The translations under genes were made by a program, and so were the position numbers. This document shows positions 35,296 to 46,345 of a stretch of 64,000 nucleotides of DNA, piece after piece (the first letter of the stretch is position 1; every line of letters starts with the position of its first letter). Source of the DNA: Medicago truncatula (lineage: Eukaryota; Streptophyta; Magnoliopsida; Fabales; Fabaceae); assembly GCF_003473485.1 (NCBI RefSeq), contig NC_053045.1, positions 38,228,494 through 38,292,493 on the forward strand, written 5' to 3'. The notes under the pieces were generated by a model. It made no database searches. It was not told where the DNA came from and worked only from the letters and a program-made list of their open reading frames with translations.

Positions 35296-35510
35296 ACATC
35301 AGAGTCTATCCATTTAGATCACCCACTAAATTACTCACGCACCAAGTCCAATAGTATTGAGTTGGGCGTGAGGAGGTGCATGCGGAACAAAATTCAAGTT
35401 TCACGTTGAAAAAATACAAGTCCAAAACAGAGTTTATAGAGTCACGTTATTCGCCTATCAAGTCGGTTTTGTATGGTTGAGTTAGAACCAACCTAAATTC
35501 TAAGATTCCC
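35296..35510 (+). mobile_element. Second TRIM-like fragment
   Basis: GACATCAGAGTC (primer-site-like), then GAGTTGGGCGTGAGGAGG and an end AATTCTAAGAT, parallel to the right half of the 32.9-33.2 kb element. Strongly diverged and partial. Confidence 0.45.
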
Positions 35511-36888
35511 ATTACCACTTCTATTCTTCTCTCTAGAAATATAAGTCTCACAAGTACTCCAGAAAATCTAAAGCACATAATTTGGTTTAACTGATCCAGA
35601 CATACTGCTTATCAAAAACATCCCCTTATTATTTTTGGTGAAATGGAAATAACACTAATTACTGTATCAAATAAATAGTTCACATTGGCATCAGCTTTAA
35701 GACTTGGAAAAGACAGTTGATCAATTTAAATCCAAAGTGTGCACAAGCCACAAAAACAATGAATAATAAGAGAACATGGCATTATCCAACAATAGCATTC
35801 CCAATCCCATACTGACCTAAGTTGGAGATCAGGCTACAGGTAAAAGAAATTGCATGACAGTATCCTGATTCCAGAATGCCAGGCAGGTTTCCCAATACTT
35901 CACAGCAAGAATACTCTTGACAATTAGTTTTGATTGTATTTGCATTGTGTGTATTACAACTATAGTCTCACAGTTCCAAGGCCAAACAGTGAAATATGTT
36001 ATCTCATCTGAATCCATAAAAATATTTGTCCTATGCTATTGCTCTTCAGTCTTCTAGTCTTTCCTGAATCTAAACTGCCTCTTGAAAATTTCTAAAAAGA
36101 AACCCTAGATAAAAGTTTGAGTCATTTTCATCCCCATTGTATATATGAAACAGAATCTAAAATAACCAACTGTCTTCAGTACTTAGAACACCCTCTTATA
36201 TCAGAATAACAACCCCCTCTTATATTGTTGATCCGTAACTTAATTGATGGTCTAAGCATTTGACCTATATCTACTTTGAAAGAGCAAGAATAAAAGGAAA
36301 ATGTCGGTATAATAACCTCCTCTTTTATTGTTGATCCATAACTGAATTGATCTAAGTGTTTGACCTATATCTACTTTGGAGATGCGATCTTGGACTCTAT
36401 CACACTTGGCTTGTTTGATTCAGTCAACAGCTTAAGCACCCCAAACCGTTCCCAAACTAAAGCACCAACCTTGAATTTCAGGCCATGTTCATAATATTAC
36501 AACAAGGATGAAGCTTACATTGGTTCAAAGCTAATTTTTTTCCTTGACAGGAAGTCCGACCATACCAAGTTACGAACAATATACCCTTTAGTTGTTCTCT
36601 CAACTCGAAAACTTGTATTTATCTACAATGCAAAACAACACATAAACAACCTGATTTTCAATTCTAACTAGGAATCATTCTTATTATAAGCATACAATAA
36701 GGTAGAATTTAGGCTTAAGCTTAACATACTCTAACATTGGATTCGGCTTTTGAATACCGCCCCAATACAAAATAATGAAAATTGAAATCATATCTTATGC
36801 ATATTTCTTACATATAAACAACCAAAAAAAATATCATGATTGCATTAAGTTCATACTAAATTGCGTCGAGGGAAATGGAAGGTGTTGT
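35511..36888. other. Region downstream of the LYR gene, no further exon recognised
   Basis: Probably contains the 3' untranslated region of the minus-strand LYR gene near 36888. A near-duplicated phrase (TTGATCC(G/A)TAACT, TTTGACCTATATCTACTTTG) occurs at about 36228-36290 and 36340-36390. No coding sequence supported. Confidence 0.4.
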
Positions 36889-37164
36889 TCAGGTAATGTG
36901 ACGAGGAGGAAATTGACCTTTCTTGAGAAAAGAAAGAGAGTATTCAGCAGCATCAATTAAGTCAGCAATGTTATGCAAAGACCTTTCATCAGAACCAACC
37001 CAAAACATTGCACGTACCTCTGCTTTCTTCGCTAATCTTGCAGCGAATGTCAGTGGCAACGAAGGAGAATTGAGGCTTCGAAGTATGTGACGATATAGCG
37101 ACAGAACTCGACCCCTATTCCTATGCAGATCCTCTGCCGTCGCCCATATCAAACCCTTTCCCAT
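36889..37164 (-). CDS. LYR-motif (Complex1_LYR) protein
   Basis: 91 residues, MGKGLIWATAEDLHRNRGRV... LYR proteins are small mitochondrial accessory factors that engage the Fe-S co-chaperone system or serve as assembly factors of respiratory complexes; the exact client is not deducible here. The signature LYR is at residues 23-25 with downstream RSLNSPSLPL and a conserved Phe/Arg pair. The start is the first ATG of this exon, one base after an acceptor (TGCAG). The matching donor TCCAG|GTTTGT at 37325/37324 defines a 5' untranslated exon (37325 to about 37440) and a 159-bp leader intron. Resembles Arabidopsis At1g76065 as I recall it. Single copy, minus strand, no operon-like neighbour. Confidence 0.85.
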   Translation of the reverse strand: MGKGLIWATAEDLHRNRGRVLSLYRHILRSLNSPSLPLTFAARLAKKAEVRAMFWVGSDERSLHNIADLIDAAEYSLSFLKKGQFPPRHIT

Positions 37165-37324
37165 TCTGCAACACACCGAACTTTAGTTTAAACAGAAATT
37201 GAAAATGCATCCATTAAGTTAATAGATTATTAATAATTAATTAAAAACAAATCAAATTTCATTCTAAGAAAATGCATTTAAGCTTTGTAATCCAGAGAAA
37301 ACAGAGAAGAAGGAGGAGACAAAC

Positions 37325-37440
37325 CTGGACAGGTGAACTGCGTGGGCGTCGCCGGAGAGGGGTGGCGGCGGGCTAAGAGAAGAAGAGATTCTCTCTGTTT
37401 TTGTGAGAAAGAAAACGGGGTGCAACTGGACCGGACTGAG
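37325..37440 (-). other. 5' untranslated exon of the LYR gene (inferred)
   Basis: GC-rich stretch in an AT-rich neighbourhood that ends CCTGTCCAG|GTTTGT at 37325, pairing with the acceptor at 37166. The transcription start is not defined. Confidence 0.5.
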
Positions 37441-37537
37441 AAGAATTAGGGATTTTCTTCAACAAAAAAAATAAATCAAATAAATTTTGGGATAAAAAAG
37501 GAGACCTTCTTTATTTTTAATTTTTTTTTACATGGTT

Positions 37538-37945
37538 TTTTTTTTTTTTAACAATCAAAAATGGAATTATATTAACAACAAGAGTCTCGTTAGCACAAGG
37601 CGTGCCTCAAAGACTCGTCAAGAAAACACCAAAAAGTAGAAGTCAATACAACAACGACACCAACTCAGCCAATATCCAAACATTGTAAAGGGTTTGACCA
37701 CCAATGAGTGCCAAACATAAAAGAGACTTTTCTAGCTTTCAACCAACCTAAGGACAAATATTTTACTTTGTCAAGCAACCTGGGCAAAGGAGTCATATGA
37801 TTATTAAAACACCTATTGTTACGTTCAGTCCATAAGACAGAGACACAGAGTAGCCAAATTAGTTGAAGAAAAAACTTTGTCGTCTTACTCCCACATGTTA
37901 TGTGAACAAACTGAACAAAGTGGTCAGATAAAACATTATGGTTCT
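37538..37945 (-). mobile_element. L1-type LINE 3' end, minus strand
   Basis: Begins with a T run (A tail in reverse). Reverse translation gives IWLLCVSVLWTERNNR, RLLDKVKYLSLGWLKARKVS and NPLQCLDIG then stop, closely parallel to the end of the plus-strand LINE at 19570-20354. 5'-truncated, about 400 bp. Frame looks open over the part I read. No clear target duplication. Confidence 0.82.
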
Positions 37946-40862
37946 TTAAATTTCATATTTGTAATACATTTCTCCTTTTATTTATTTTTTGCTTCAATTT
38001 AGTCTTTTTTGTTTATACTACTTATTTGCGACGCTAACCTTTTGATGTAACGCTTGTTACAATAAATATGATATGATAATTTCGTTGCTGATGTAGTGGA
38101 TCCAAATCTGCAAATTGTATTTTTTTTTTTAATTACAAAAATTAAATAAATTATCTTCTTCATCATCATCTTCGAACCAAAAATTCATCATTTTTAAATC
38201 CAAAAAAAAAAAATACATTTTCATCTTCTATTCATCGTCTCTCTACATTTTTTTCATAATTTTCTTTCACTAATAATCATTCTATCTTCATCTACAATAG
38301 CGAGAAGAAATTGATGCGTGTTATCTCCCCATTATGCTTGACCTAATATTGAATTCCAAATATCTCTATCAATTTCATATTCCCCGGTTCATAATTTGAT
38401 CTTACATATTTTTATGAGCTCTAATTTTTGCTCTTGTTCGAGTCTTGAAATTGAACAATTTTTAATACAATTAAAGTGGCGTATTCATTCATGTAAGTAG
38501 AGGGAGAAAAAATTTTAATACGATTAAAGTAGTGTATTCGCTCAATCATGTAAGTAGCGAGAGAGAGATCAAAGTTTTCATTTTTGTTCCAATTTATGGG
38601 GTTTTGGATAGGGGTGCATATCGATATGCAAGTAAATTTGTTTCAATTTCTAAGTTTTTTTTCTAATATCTTTCTTCATTGACTTCTCCTCATCACTCTA
38701 CTTATTTTTAAGAAATAAGATTAAATTCCTACTCATCCTCGGTTCTATTAATAAACTAGGATGTTATGGTTGTGCCATTAGTTTGCTCTCAATTTTTAAA
38801 TAGAACGCCTGATCCAAAAAAATTGAGGTGGTGGCTTTGAGATTAAAGATTTCTAGAAAGGGGTCTCAATATTTTGTGCATCGTATGTAGTCTTATATTT
38901 TTTTTATATAAGAAGTTGTTTGTATGATTTGAACCCGTGCATAAATAAATAGAACGAAATGACCAAAAATAACAAATGACAACTTTATTTTTTGTTATTA
39001 GAATTTAAATATTTCAATAGTTGATAATTGTCACAGATAACTTAAGTTGTTCAAATAGGTATTCACATTTTTCATCTTTAATTATGTTATCTCAACTTAA
39101 AATTTTAGAAAATAACTACTAACAAATAAGCTAAAAACATTTTTCCTATCTTTATGTGTGTTCAACTATATAAGTATTCATATAATATTTTGGAACCTCA
39201 CATTTTCTACCTATAGTATTTAAAAAAAATGTTTTTTAATTACATTTTCAAGCGAACTAAACAACTGAACTATACCTTATATCATCGATTTATCTTGATT
39301 TGATTTAACTTTTAAAAACCACTTAAAATCAAACCAAACGAGTGTAAATTTGGTCAGTTTTGACGGTTTTTTGATTGCAAACCAAACCAAGTTGAATTGT
39401 TACACACCTAGGTTTAAAGGTTCATCCGATTAAGTTTTTCGATTTAAATTTGTTCATTCAATTTCTTCTTAGTTATACATCAACTTTCAATGTTCTGCCA
39501 ACCTAGAACCAACCTCCGTTGAATTAGTTCGACCAACCTCTCGGTTCAGTTCAATCCGATATTAAAAACAATAGGTCGGATATTTATTTATGGGCTTATG
39601 TTCTTGTATGCACAAGTGGGGTGTACCTCCTAACCATAAGGTGTAGTCTTTACATTGGTGATTTGATATGTCGCGGCTAGTCGTACGCTCCATCTCCAAG
39701 TGAGGGGAGCTTGCAATAGACACTCTTATGTCAAAGTAAGGCAATTATACTGGTAGCAAGTAAGTGAATATTGAGTGAGTGAGGTGATCATACTTGGGGG
39801 GGAGAGGTCGTCGTGTTAGTTCGAAATATTTTCTCAACGACAAATGAACTCGACGAGCAATTTAGAATACAAGTTAAATTATTATATCTTAGTCGGCAGG
39901 TCTACGTGTAACACGCCTTAATTTGTGAATCAAAGAAACGTGCAGGATTTTGAACATATAAAATGAAAGAAAAAAAAAGAGAATAGTACAAAAAAAATCA
40001 ATTTGTGATTTTCATACATTGTTCTTTCAACGTTGCAGTAAGAACATGAACATTATCTTGTGAGGATGGATGTGTTTCTAATAGACGTAGTTTTGTCGAA
40101 TGAAAATAAACTCGCTTGCATGGAGTTTAAGTTTACATTATATACGCAGGAAAATAAACTAACAAATTGTTGCATGTGTGCCATGTGTCCTTTAACTTCC
40201 AAGAGCTTCCTGTTGTAACTTCTCTTTTGAATTTTGATCTTTGGCACTTCAAGGGAATAATTGCTGCTCTTGGAACTTATTGTGCGGTCTACTAGTGGCA
40301 GTTTCTAGAAGTTGTAGGACTTGAATCTTTATGTTGAGATTGCTAATTATCTTGACATGTTTTTTCTTCGAAGTGCTTCGTTACTCAAACTGCTCTTCGC
40401 TTAAAATAATGGGTTAAAATTCGAGTGTTTGGTGCCCCACAAATGTCAAATTTAAAGAATTTCCGATTTGTCATTTCATAATTGAATAAATGCAAGAAAA
40501 TCTAATTGTTTGGAGCGATCAAATTGTCTAGTAGAAAACGAAAATCTCTGTGGATTCAACCATTCATGTTTGTTTCCAATTTTATTTATTGAAATTTTCA
40601 AGGTTTGTGGTTATGTTCCTAATGTAGTTCGATTTAGTTGTTTGTAATTCAGTTCTAGTTAGTAAATTATGCTTAAAATATTGGTTTGATTTGTGAACTC
40701 CCATAATAGGTTAAGTTATTTTTGATTCGACTCGATATGGTTTGATTCAAGAGTATTTTTAATCACTCCTTTTCATTACACAAATGAGAGAGAGAGATGC
40801 ATCTAAAATAATGTCATAAATATTATTATATGAGAAGAAAGCGCGTTAAAAATATGGGATAG

Positions 40863-40895
<33 letters not shown>

Positions 40896-42319
40896 CAAAA
40901 TATAGTCTCTAATGCATCTCAATTTCCGAGATAATTTTTGGTATAACTTCCGAGACAATTTTATCGGGAAAGGAAATAACATGTGGGGCCAACACCCATT
41001 TTTATTTTTCTTTCATATGTGATACTAACAATTCAGTCAAACATTATGAGTAAAAAAAAATCAATACAAGTGACACTAACAATTACAGATAAACAATATA
41101 ATTTAAAAAAAGAATCTAGACAAATATTAGTGATTTCTAAATGATTCAAATACTTCGTATGTATAACATGATTATCAAATTGTGTCTCAATTTACGTATT
41201 TTCAATTCTCTCATAATATTTCCTTCGACTTTTACTTCTTCCATATAGAGTGTAAATAGTAAAATATATATAAAGGTATATCAAATAATATGTTCACTTG
41301 ATTTATGTTGGATGTCAAGTACGAGTACAATCTCATCATATCGCTTCATTAGTACTAAAGTACAAGGGTGTGAAAAAGGGATAATTGAGAGAGATAAAGT
41401 GGGTTGTGGAGAGCAAATCATAAGTTAATGGGGTGTTTGTTTTAAGTTCAAGATTTACATTCATGAAAATACATGGGTAGAAAATGAATATAGAAATCAT
41501 TATTCATGTGTATCAAGGTTCATGGGAATGAAATAACTTCTCATAACTTCCAACACTCCTATGAAATTATTTCCAAGTTAAAAGCTGAGAAAATCGATTC
41601 ACATAAAATTCTGTATACTTTTTTTAAAAAGAAAATAACTTTCAATTTTCCTGTAATATTCAAGAGTGTGTCAATCAGTTTTTTTTTTTTAAATCCCTAG
41701 GAATAAAACTCCCATCTTTATATTCTCGAATATGTTGTTTCTATGAATAATTTTTGAGTGCGTGAAATATACGCCCCCCGGAAGATTATTTTGATTTTAT
41801 CATTTTTACAAATCAAGAGTATTTAGATCAATGTCCATGACTCGACTACACTCATCCCTTACGATAGACATTCCAAATTGCCATTAAGATAAAGGTAAAT
41901 AAGATGCGCAAAGTGTTTGGATAGAGATAATATCGTGGATGTAGATGGAATCAATGACGACAAATTTGAGATTTTGATCCTTTGTAGCCGATGTATTGCT
42001 CAGTGGGGTTCATGCACAATTGATAATTTTACAATTTTTTTCTTCTCTAAATCCAATATAACGATATAACCGATAATCGAATTCAAGTGATTAATAAACT
42101 TCACTAATGACGGATTGTTCATCAGAATCTAAGTTCGATTTATGAATAGAACGATTAATGATTCGATTGTACTTACCTTCGAACAAATTTAAAGAACAAT
42201 TATTAACAAAGAAATTAAAAGAATAAATTCAAACCCTCATAAAAATCATAAATCACGAAACAATTTATTTCTCATCATATCAGATCCAATTACAACTCTC
42301 ATAGGCTCATAGCAATAGA
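37946..42319. other. 4.4 kb intergenic, no gene recognised
   Basis: AT-rich, only short frames. Contains a (GA)n tract at 40866-40893 and an isolated GC-richer patch at about 39590-39910 whose origin I cannot name. Confidence 0.5.
40866..40893. repeat. (GA)n microsatellite
   Basis: About 28 bp of GA repeat, preceded by shorter GAGAGAG tracts. Confidence 0.95.
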
Positions 42320-42998
42320 CTAATAAACAAACCCTACATAGCCACCAAACAACATCAAAACCACCCAAACCACAACCCCAACAGAACTTGCTTTGGACGG
42401 AGACGGTGCCGGAGAATCTACATAGGTCAACGGAATCTTAGGAGGTGACGCACTTGCCGGAGGCTGAGATGGTGGCACAGCCGTGACATTAGGTGTGACA
42501 TTAGGGCGAACAGCCATGACTTGAACAATCATCTTTTCATCATGCTTGCAGTTGTCAGCATTGCCACTGATGAAATAATAGAAACCCGAGTCACTCAGCT
42601 TAAACTTGGAATTACCATTGTCCAATTTTTGTTTTGGATTGTTGGTGTTGCAAGAATCATAGTCTTCTTTCTTCACCACAAGAACCGAATCATTCCCTTT
42701 AACGTACTTGAAATCTGCAACATTTTTCAAAATAAAAACAACGTTACAAGTTATTAAAAGAGTATATAATAATAAATAATACTCGTAAAATGATTGTAAT
42801 GTTGAGGATTAACAATGAATTGGACTCACGGAGAGTGTCATTGACTCGAAACCTATGTGTTCGAGCCCACTGATTGTAGTCTTCAGAAGGATTCACGACC
42901 CAACCATCTTTGCCACCAACATGAAACTCCTTTGCTTCAAGCAACATTGGTGTCAATAAAAGCACAAGACCAATTAGAAACATGCTAGAAGAAGCCAT
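42320..42998 (-). CDS. ENODL: Early nodulin-like (phytocyanin-type) GPI-anchored protein
   Basis: 187 residues in two exons, 42830-42998 and 42320-42714, phase 1, GT-AG. Order: signal peptide (1-22, MASSSMFLIGLVLLLTPMLL), plastocyanin-like domain (about 23-128, KEFHVGGKDGWVV to MIVQVMA), Pro/Ser-rich arabinogalactan-like linker (SQPPASASPPKIP, PAPSPSK), and a hydrophobic C-terminus (VGVVVWVVLMLFGG) fitting a GPI signal. Two cysteines remain for the domain disulphide (SCNTN, DNCKH). The copper-binding positions appear replaced: YYFISGNADNC has Ser where stellacyanins have the Cys ligand and Asn where the second His would be. So it is an ENODL rather than a copper protein. These act at the plasma membrane or wall; precise role unknown. 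Located alone between repeats. Confidence 0.9.
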
Positions 42999-43056
42999 TT
43001 GATAACACTCTCAAGAATCTGAATTGTTATGTGAAGAAAGATATGTAGAAGTAGTG

Positions 43057-43068
43057 ATATATATAGTG
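43057..43068 (-). promoter_or_regulatory. TATA box of the ENODL gene
   Basis: CACTATATATAT in gene orientation, about 60-70 bp before the start codon, with a TCTTTC-rich leader between. Confidence 0.5.
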
Positions 43069-43284
43069 GGGATTGAGAGAGAGACTAGTTACCCGTTGAG
43101 CATGGGAAATGCGTATACAGGGTGGTAACAATATGATTGCAGCTGGCAGTGGCATCATGTACTGAATATGTTTGTGAGGGTTTCCAAAGCCATATTTTTC
43201 TACCACAGTTACATTTACACGTGGCGACATGCATGGGACTTTTTTTTTTTTTTTTTTTACATAAGCGGATTTTATATCAAATCA

Positions 43285-43740
43285 AAATTGGATTAATAGT
43301 CACTATAGTCCTTTAATATAATAAAATTTTGAAATAGTTTCTCATTATGCATTATGTTATTCAAAATAGTCTCTGACGCTAAAATAATCTTTTAATATTC
43401 ACAATAACTCTTTTTAAATAAAGACTGATATGACAGTAATACTTATAAGAATTTACATGACAATAAATAAATACATTAAAGGACTAATATGACAATATTA
43501 ACGATGCATTTTAGCGTTAAATAATATTTTGACTAACGAAGTGCACAATCAAATACTCCCTCCGGTCCTTTTTACAATAGACAAATTGGTCAACTAAAGT
43601 TTATGTATTTGGTTCATTAACTTTTGTTGACCCATTTGTTTCTTATAAAAAGGACCGGAGGGAGCACTATTTCAAAATTTTGATACATTGAAGGACTTTT
43701 GTGACTACTTATTATACATTCAGGGACCAATATGACTATT
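43285..43740. mobile_element. Palindromic TIR element interrupted by a Stowaway MITE
   Basis: The left arm AGTCACTATAGTCCTTTAAT ... AAAATTTTGAAATAGT (43294-43338) is matched, inverted, by ACTATTTCAAAATTTTGA ... GAAGGACTTTTGTGACTAC (43668-43712). Between the arms lies the separate 109-bp MITE at 43556. Confidence 0.65.
43556..43664. mobile_element. Stowaway-like MITE nested in the previous element
   Basis: CTCCCTCCGGTCCTTTTTAC at the left and its inverse (TATAAAAAGGACCGGAGGGAG) at the right; 109 bp. Left flank TA; the right flank has changed. Confidence 0.8.
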
Positions 43741-43749
43741 ACCCCAATC

Positions 43750-44830
43750 GAAATTACCCTCCGATCATAAATTTTTATATGTGAGCTCTCAGTTATCTAT
43801 TGTCATTTCGTTTATTTACCCAAATAAAGAGGCTCTATGTTTAGTTGAGCCTTGCAAAGTTCTCGGATATGGAAAAATGTTTAAATATATTTTAATCTTT
43901 ATAAATATATCATTTTTTTAACTTTTACAGATTTTTTTCTTTTTAATTATTATAAATATACCATTTTTTGTTTTCATTCTTTGATATTTATTTTATTCAT
44001 AAAATTTATTCACATTGAAATTAATTTTTGTTATATCTATCTTTATTTTTTGATAAGTATCTTTTGACAACTTATAGGACAACCAAAGATATGCATGTAA
44101 GGCAACATGGTTTTTTTAACCATTTTTTGTTTTATTTGATTATTATGTACCATATTGTCTTGTGTATATGTGGTTGTCCATAAATTATCTCGAAATGGGT
44201 GTTTAAATAACACATCTCAATCAAATATAATATTCTAAATTTACAAAAATCAATGTTAATATGAATAAATTTTGCAAAACTAAAAAAACAACAACCAACA
44301 GAAACACAAAGTCATATATTTACAATGACAAAATATAGAAAGAAAAAAAATCTTATCATGACTAAATGCAAAAAATGATTTTCTTGCAAAGATCGAAAAT
44401 ATATTTAAATTTATATATACAAAAAAGTATTTGCAGCATTAAATTTATGGAAAAAAAGTGTGGTATTTAACTGATTATCATCTCTGACGAAATTCATACG
44501 TGCTATGCACAAAGAAATGAAAAATTACGTATTCAAACTTTTGAGCACCACCATATAAAACAATTATACAATCTTTTATCATTTAGGTTATACTGCGAAC
44601 ATGTCCCACATTTTTCATGATGCAATGGGTAAGAGAGTATTGGAAAGAGTTGAATCATTCATTGTTGAGGGGATACGGATAAACTCGTGATACTCACTTC
44701 TTCTACATGTAACTCTCGCTTAACATAAATGAATTTTTCTATGTGTTTAATTGCTAAAATTTAGAAGTAAATTGGATTGTAAGGAATATTTTTGAACCCC
44801 TCTCTAATCTCATATTATCATGTTAACATT
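43750..44830. other. Intergenic, no feature supported
   Basis: AT-rich, no gene or clear repeat end seen. Confidence 0.5.
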
Positions 44831-44835
44831 TTCAG

Positions 44836-45077
44836 TGGCAAGGAGTTCCTTTTAAGGACGTACTCGGGGAATATCAGGTTCGATTCTCAGAGGGAACAAC
44901 GCTTGGCCAGTACGAATGCCTCTACGCACGAGCCGAATTAGTCGCCCACCTTTGGTGGGTCGGAAACCGATGTGAAAGTCAAAATAAAAAATGAAAAAAT
45001 TTTCTATTGGTGAGTCGGAAATCGGTGCGAAAGGAAAAAATGGAGAGATTTTCTATTTGTGGAGGCACCCTCCTCTA

Positions 45078-45078
<1 letters not shown>
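44836..45078 (+). mobile_element. Possible SINE of a second family
   Basis: TTCAGTGGCAAGGAG (A-box-like) and, about 40 bp on, GGTTCGATTCTC (B box). The body then carries a GAGTCGGAAATCGGTG-type phrase twice (about 44959 and 45003), i.e. a short internal duplication, and runs into a (TA)n tract. Target duplication not found. Confidence 0.45.

Positions 45079-45117
<39 letters not shown>
45079..45117. repeat. (TA)n microsatellite
   Basis: About 39 bp of TA repeat. Confidence 0.95.
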
Positions 45118-45119
<2 letters not shown>

Positions 45120-45188
45120 CTTATTTTGCCCCTCTTTCAAATGGTCGATTTAATTGATTGGATCAAAGTCGCCTAAACTTTTTTGAAT

Positions 45189-46225
45189 GAGTAAATAGGC
45201 AATTACCCCCCTGAAATTGTAAGTTTCGTCAATTACCCTCCTGAAATTAACAAAACTTCAATTATCCCCTGAAATTTCACAACGTTGATCAATTTACCCC
45301 CTCCGTCCAATTTTTCTGTTAGTGAACATGACGTTTTACAAATATCCCCCTGAAGTTTTGCACTTATGTGCAAAATGCCCCCGAAACTTAAAAATTTATA
45401 TTATTTTTTTCTTAAAAACAAACAATTAATAGTTAAATATTAAAACTAACTATTAATTTTGGAATTTGGGAAAAATACATGCATATATACATCAAAATAG
45501 GCTTGAAAATGGGGGAAAATATGTATTTTTTAAAGTGACAATAATGGGATGATTTGTGGATTAATTTCAAAGGTAAAGAAATATATGTCTAAGTGTTTGA
45601 CATTTCTCAATAAGTGTTCCTCTATACATACCGATCACATATTTCATTTGATGATGATTTGTGTCTTTTTTTACATGAATATTACTTAATATGTTATATA
45701 TGATATGTCGGTCTGATAGTATTGTGGCGTGAGCTAGATTGTATACGATGAATGATTGTCCCAGCCTGAAGCACAGACAAGAAGTTAGAATGAAGTTTTC
45801 TATAAAGTGTGTAAACAAGAACAAATCATATGAAAATATTAGGGGTTGTGTAAACAAGAACAAATCATATGAAAATAATAATTTGTCTATTAGAAGTAAT
45901 CATTATTGTCACTTTAAGAATACATATTTCTCCCTATTTTGATGTATATATGCATGTAGTTTTTCCAAACTTCAAAATTAATAGTTAGTTTTAATATTTA
46001 ATCGTTAATTGTTTGTCTTTAAGAAAAAAATAATATAAATTTTTTAGTCTAGGGGGCATTTTGCACATAAGTATAAAACTTCAGGAGGTATTTGCAAAAC
46101 GTCATGTTCACTAACAGAAAAATTGGACGGATGAGGTAAATTGATTAATGTTGTGAAATGATAATTAAAATTTTATTAATTTCAGAGAGGTAGTTGATGA
46201 AACTTAGGGTAATTGTCTTTTACTC
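45189..46225. mobile_element. Mutator-like foldback element just upstream of the SWITCH2 gene
   Basis: About 1.04 kb with very long inverted repeats: roughly 45189-45555 against 45880-46225. Matching stretches include TTTTGCAC(T)TATGTGCAAAATG/CATTTTGCACATAAG, CTATTAATTTTG/CAAAATTAATAG and GTGACAATAATG/CATTATTGTCAC. The loop has a 39-bp tandem duplication (unit with GTGTAAACAAGAACAAATC). TTTTTTGAAT flanks the element (45179-45188; 46228-46237 with two extra T), consistent with a 9-10 bp Mutator-type duplication. No transposase. Confidence 0.75.
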
Positions 46226-46345
46226 TTTTTTTTGAATTAACTCGTTGATTTTGCATTTAGCGGCGCGCGGTTAACAATTGCAGCAAATTTTGCAAAACAA
46301 GACGAATTAATCATCGAATTTGAAAATCTTTCTCTCTCGATCTCG

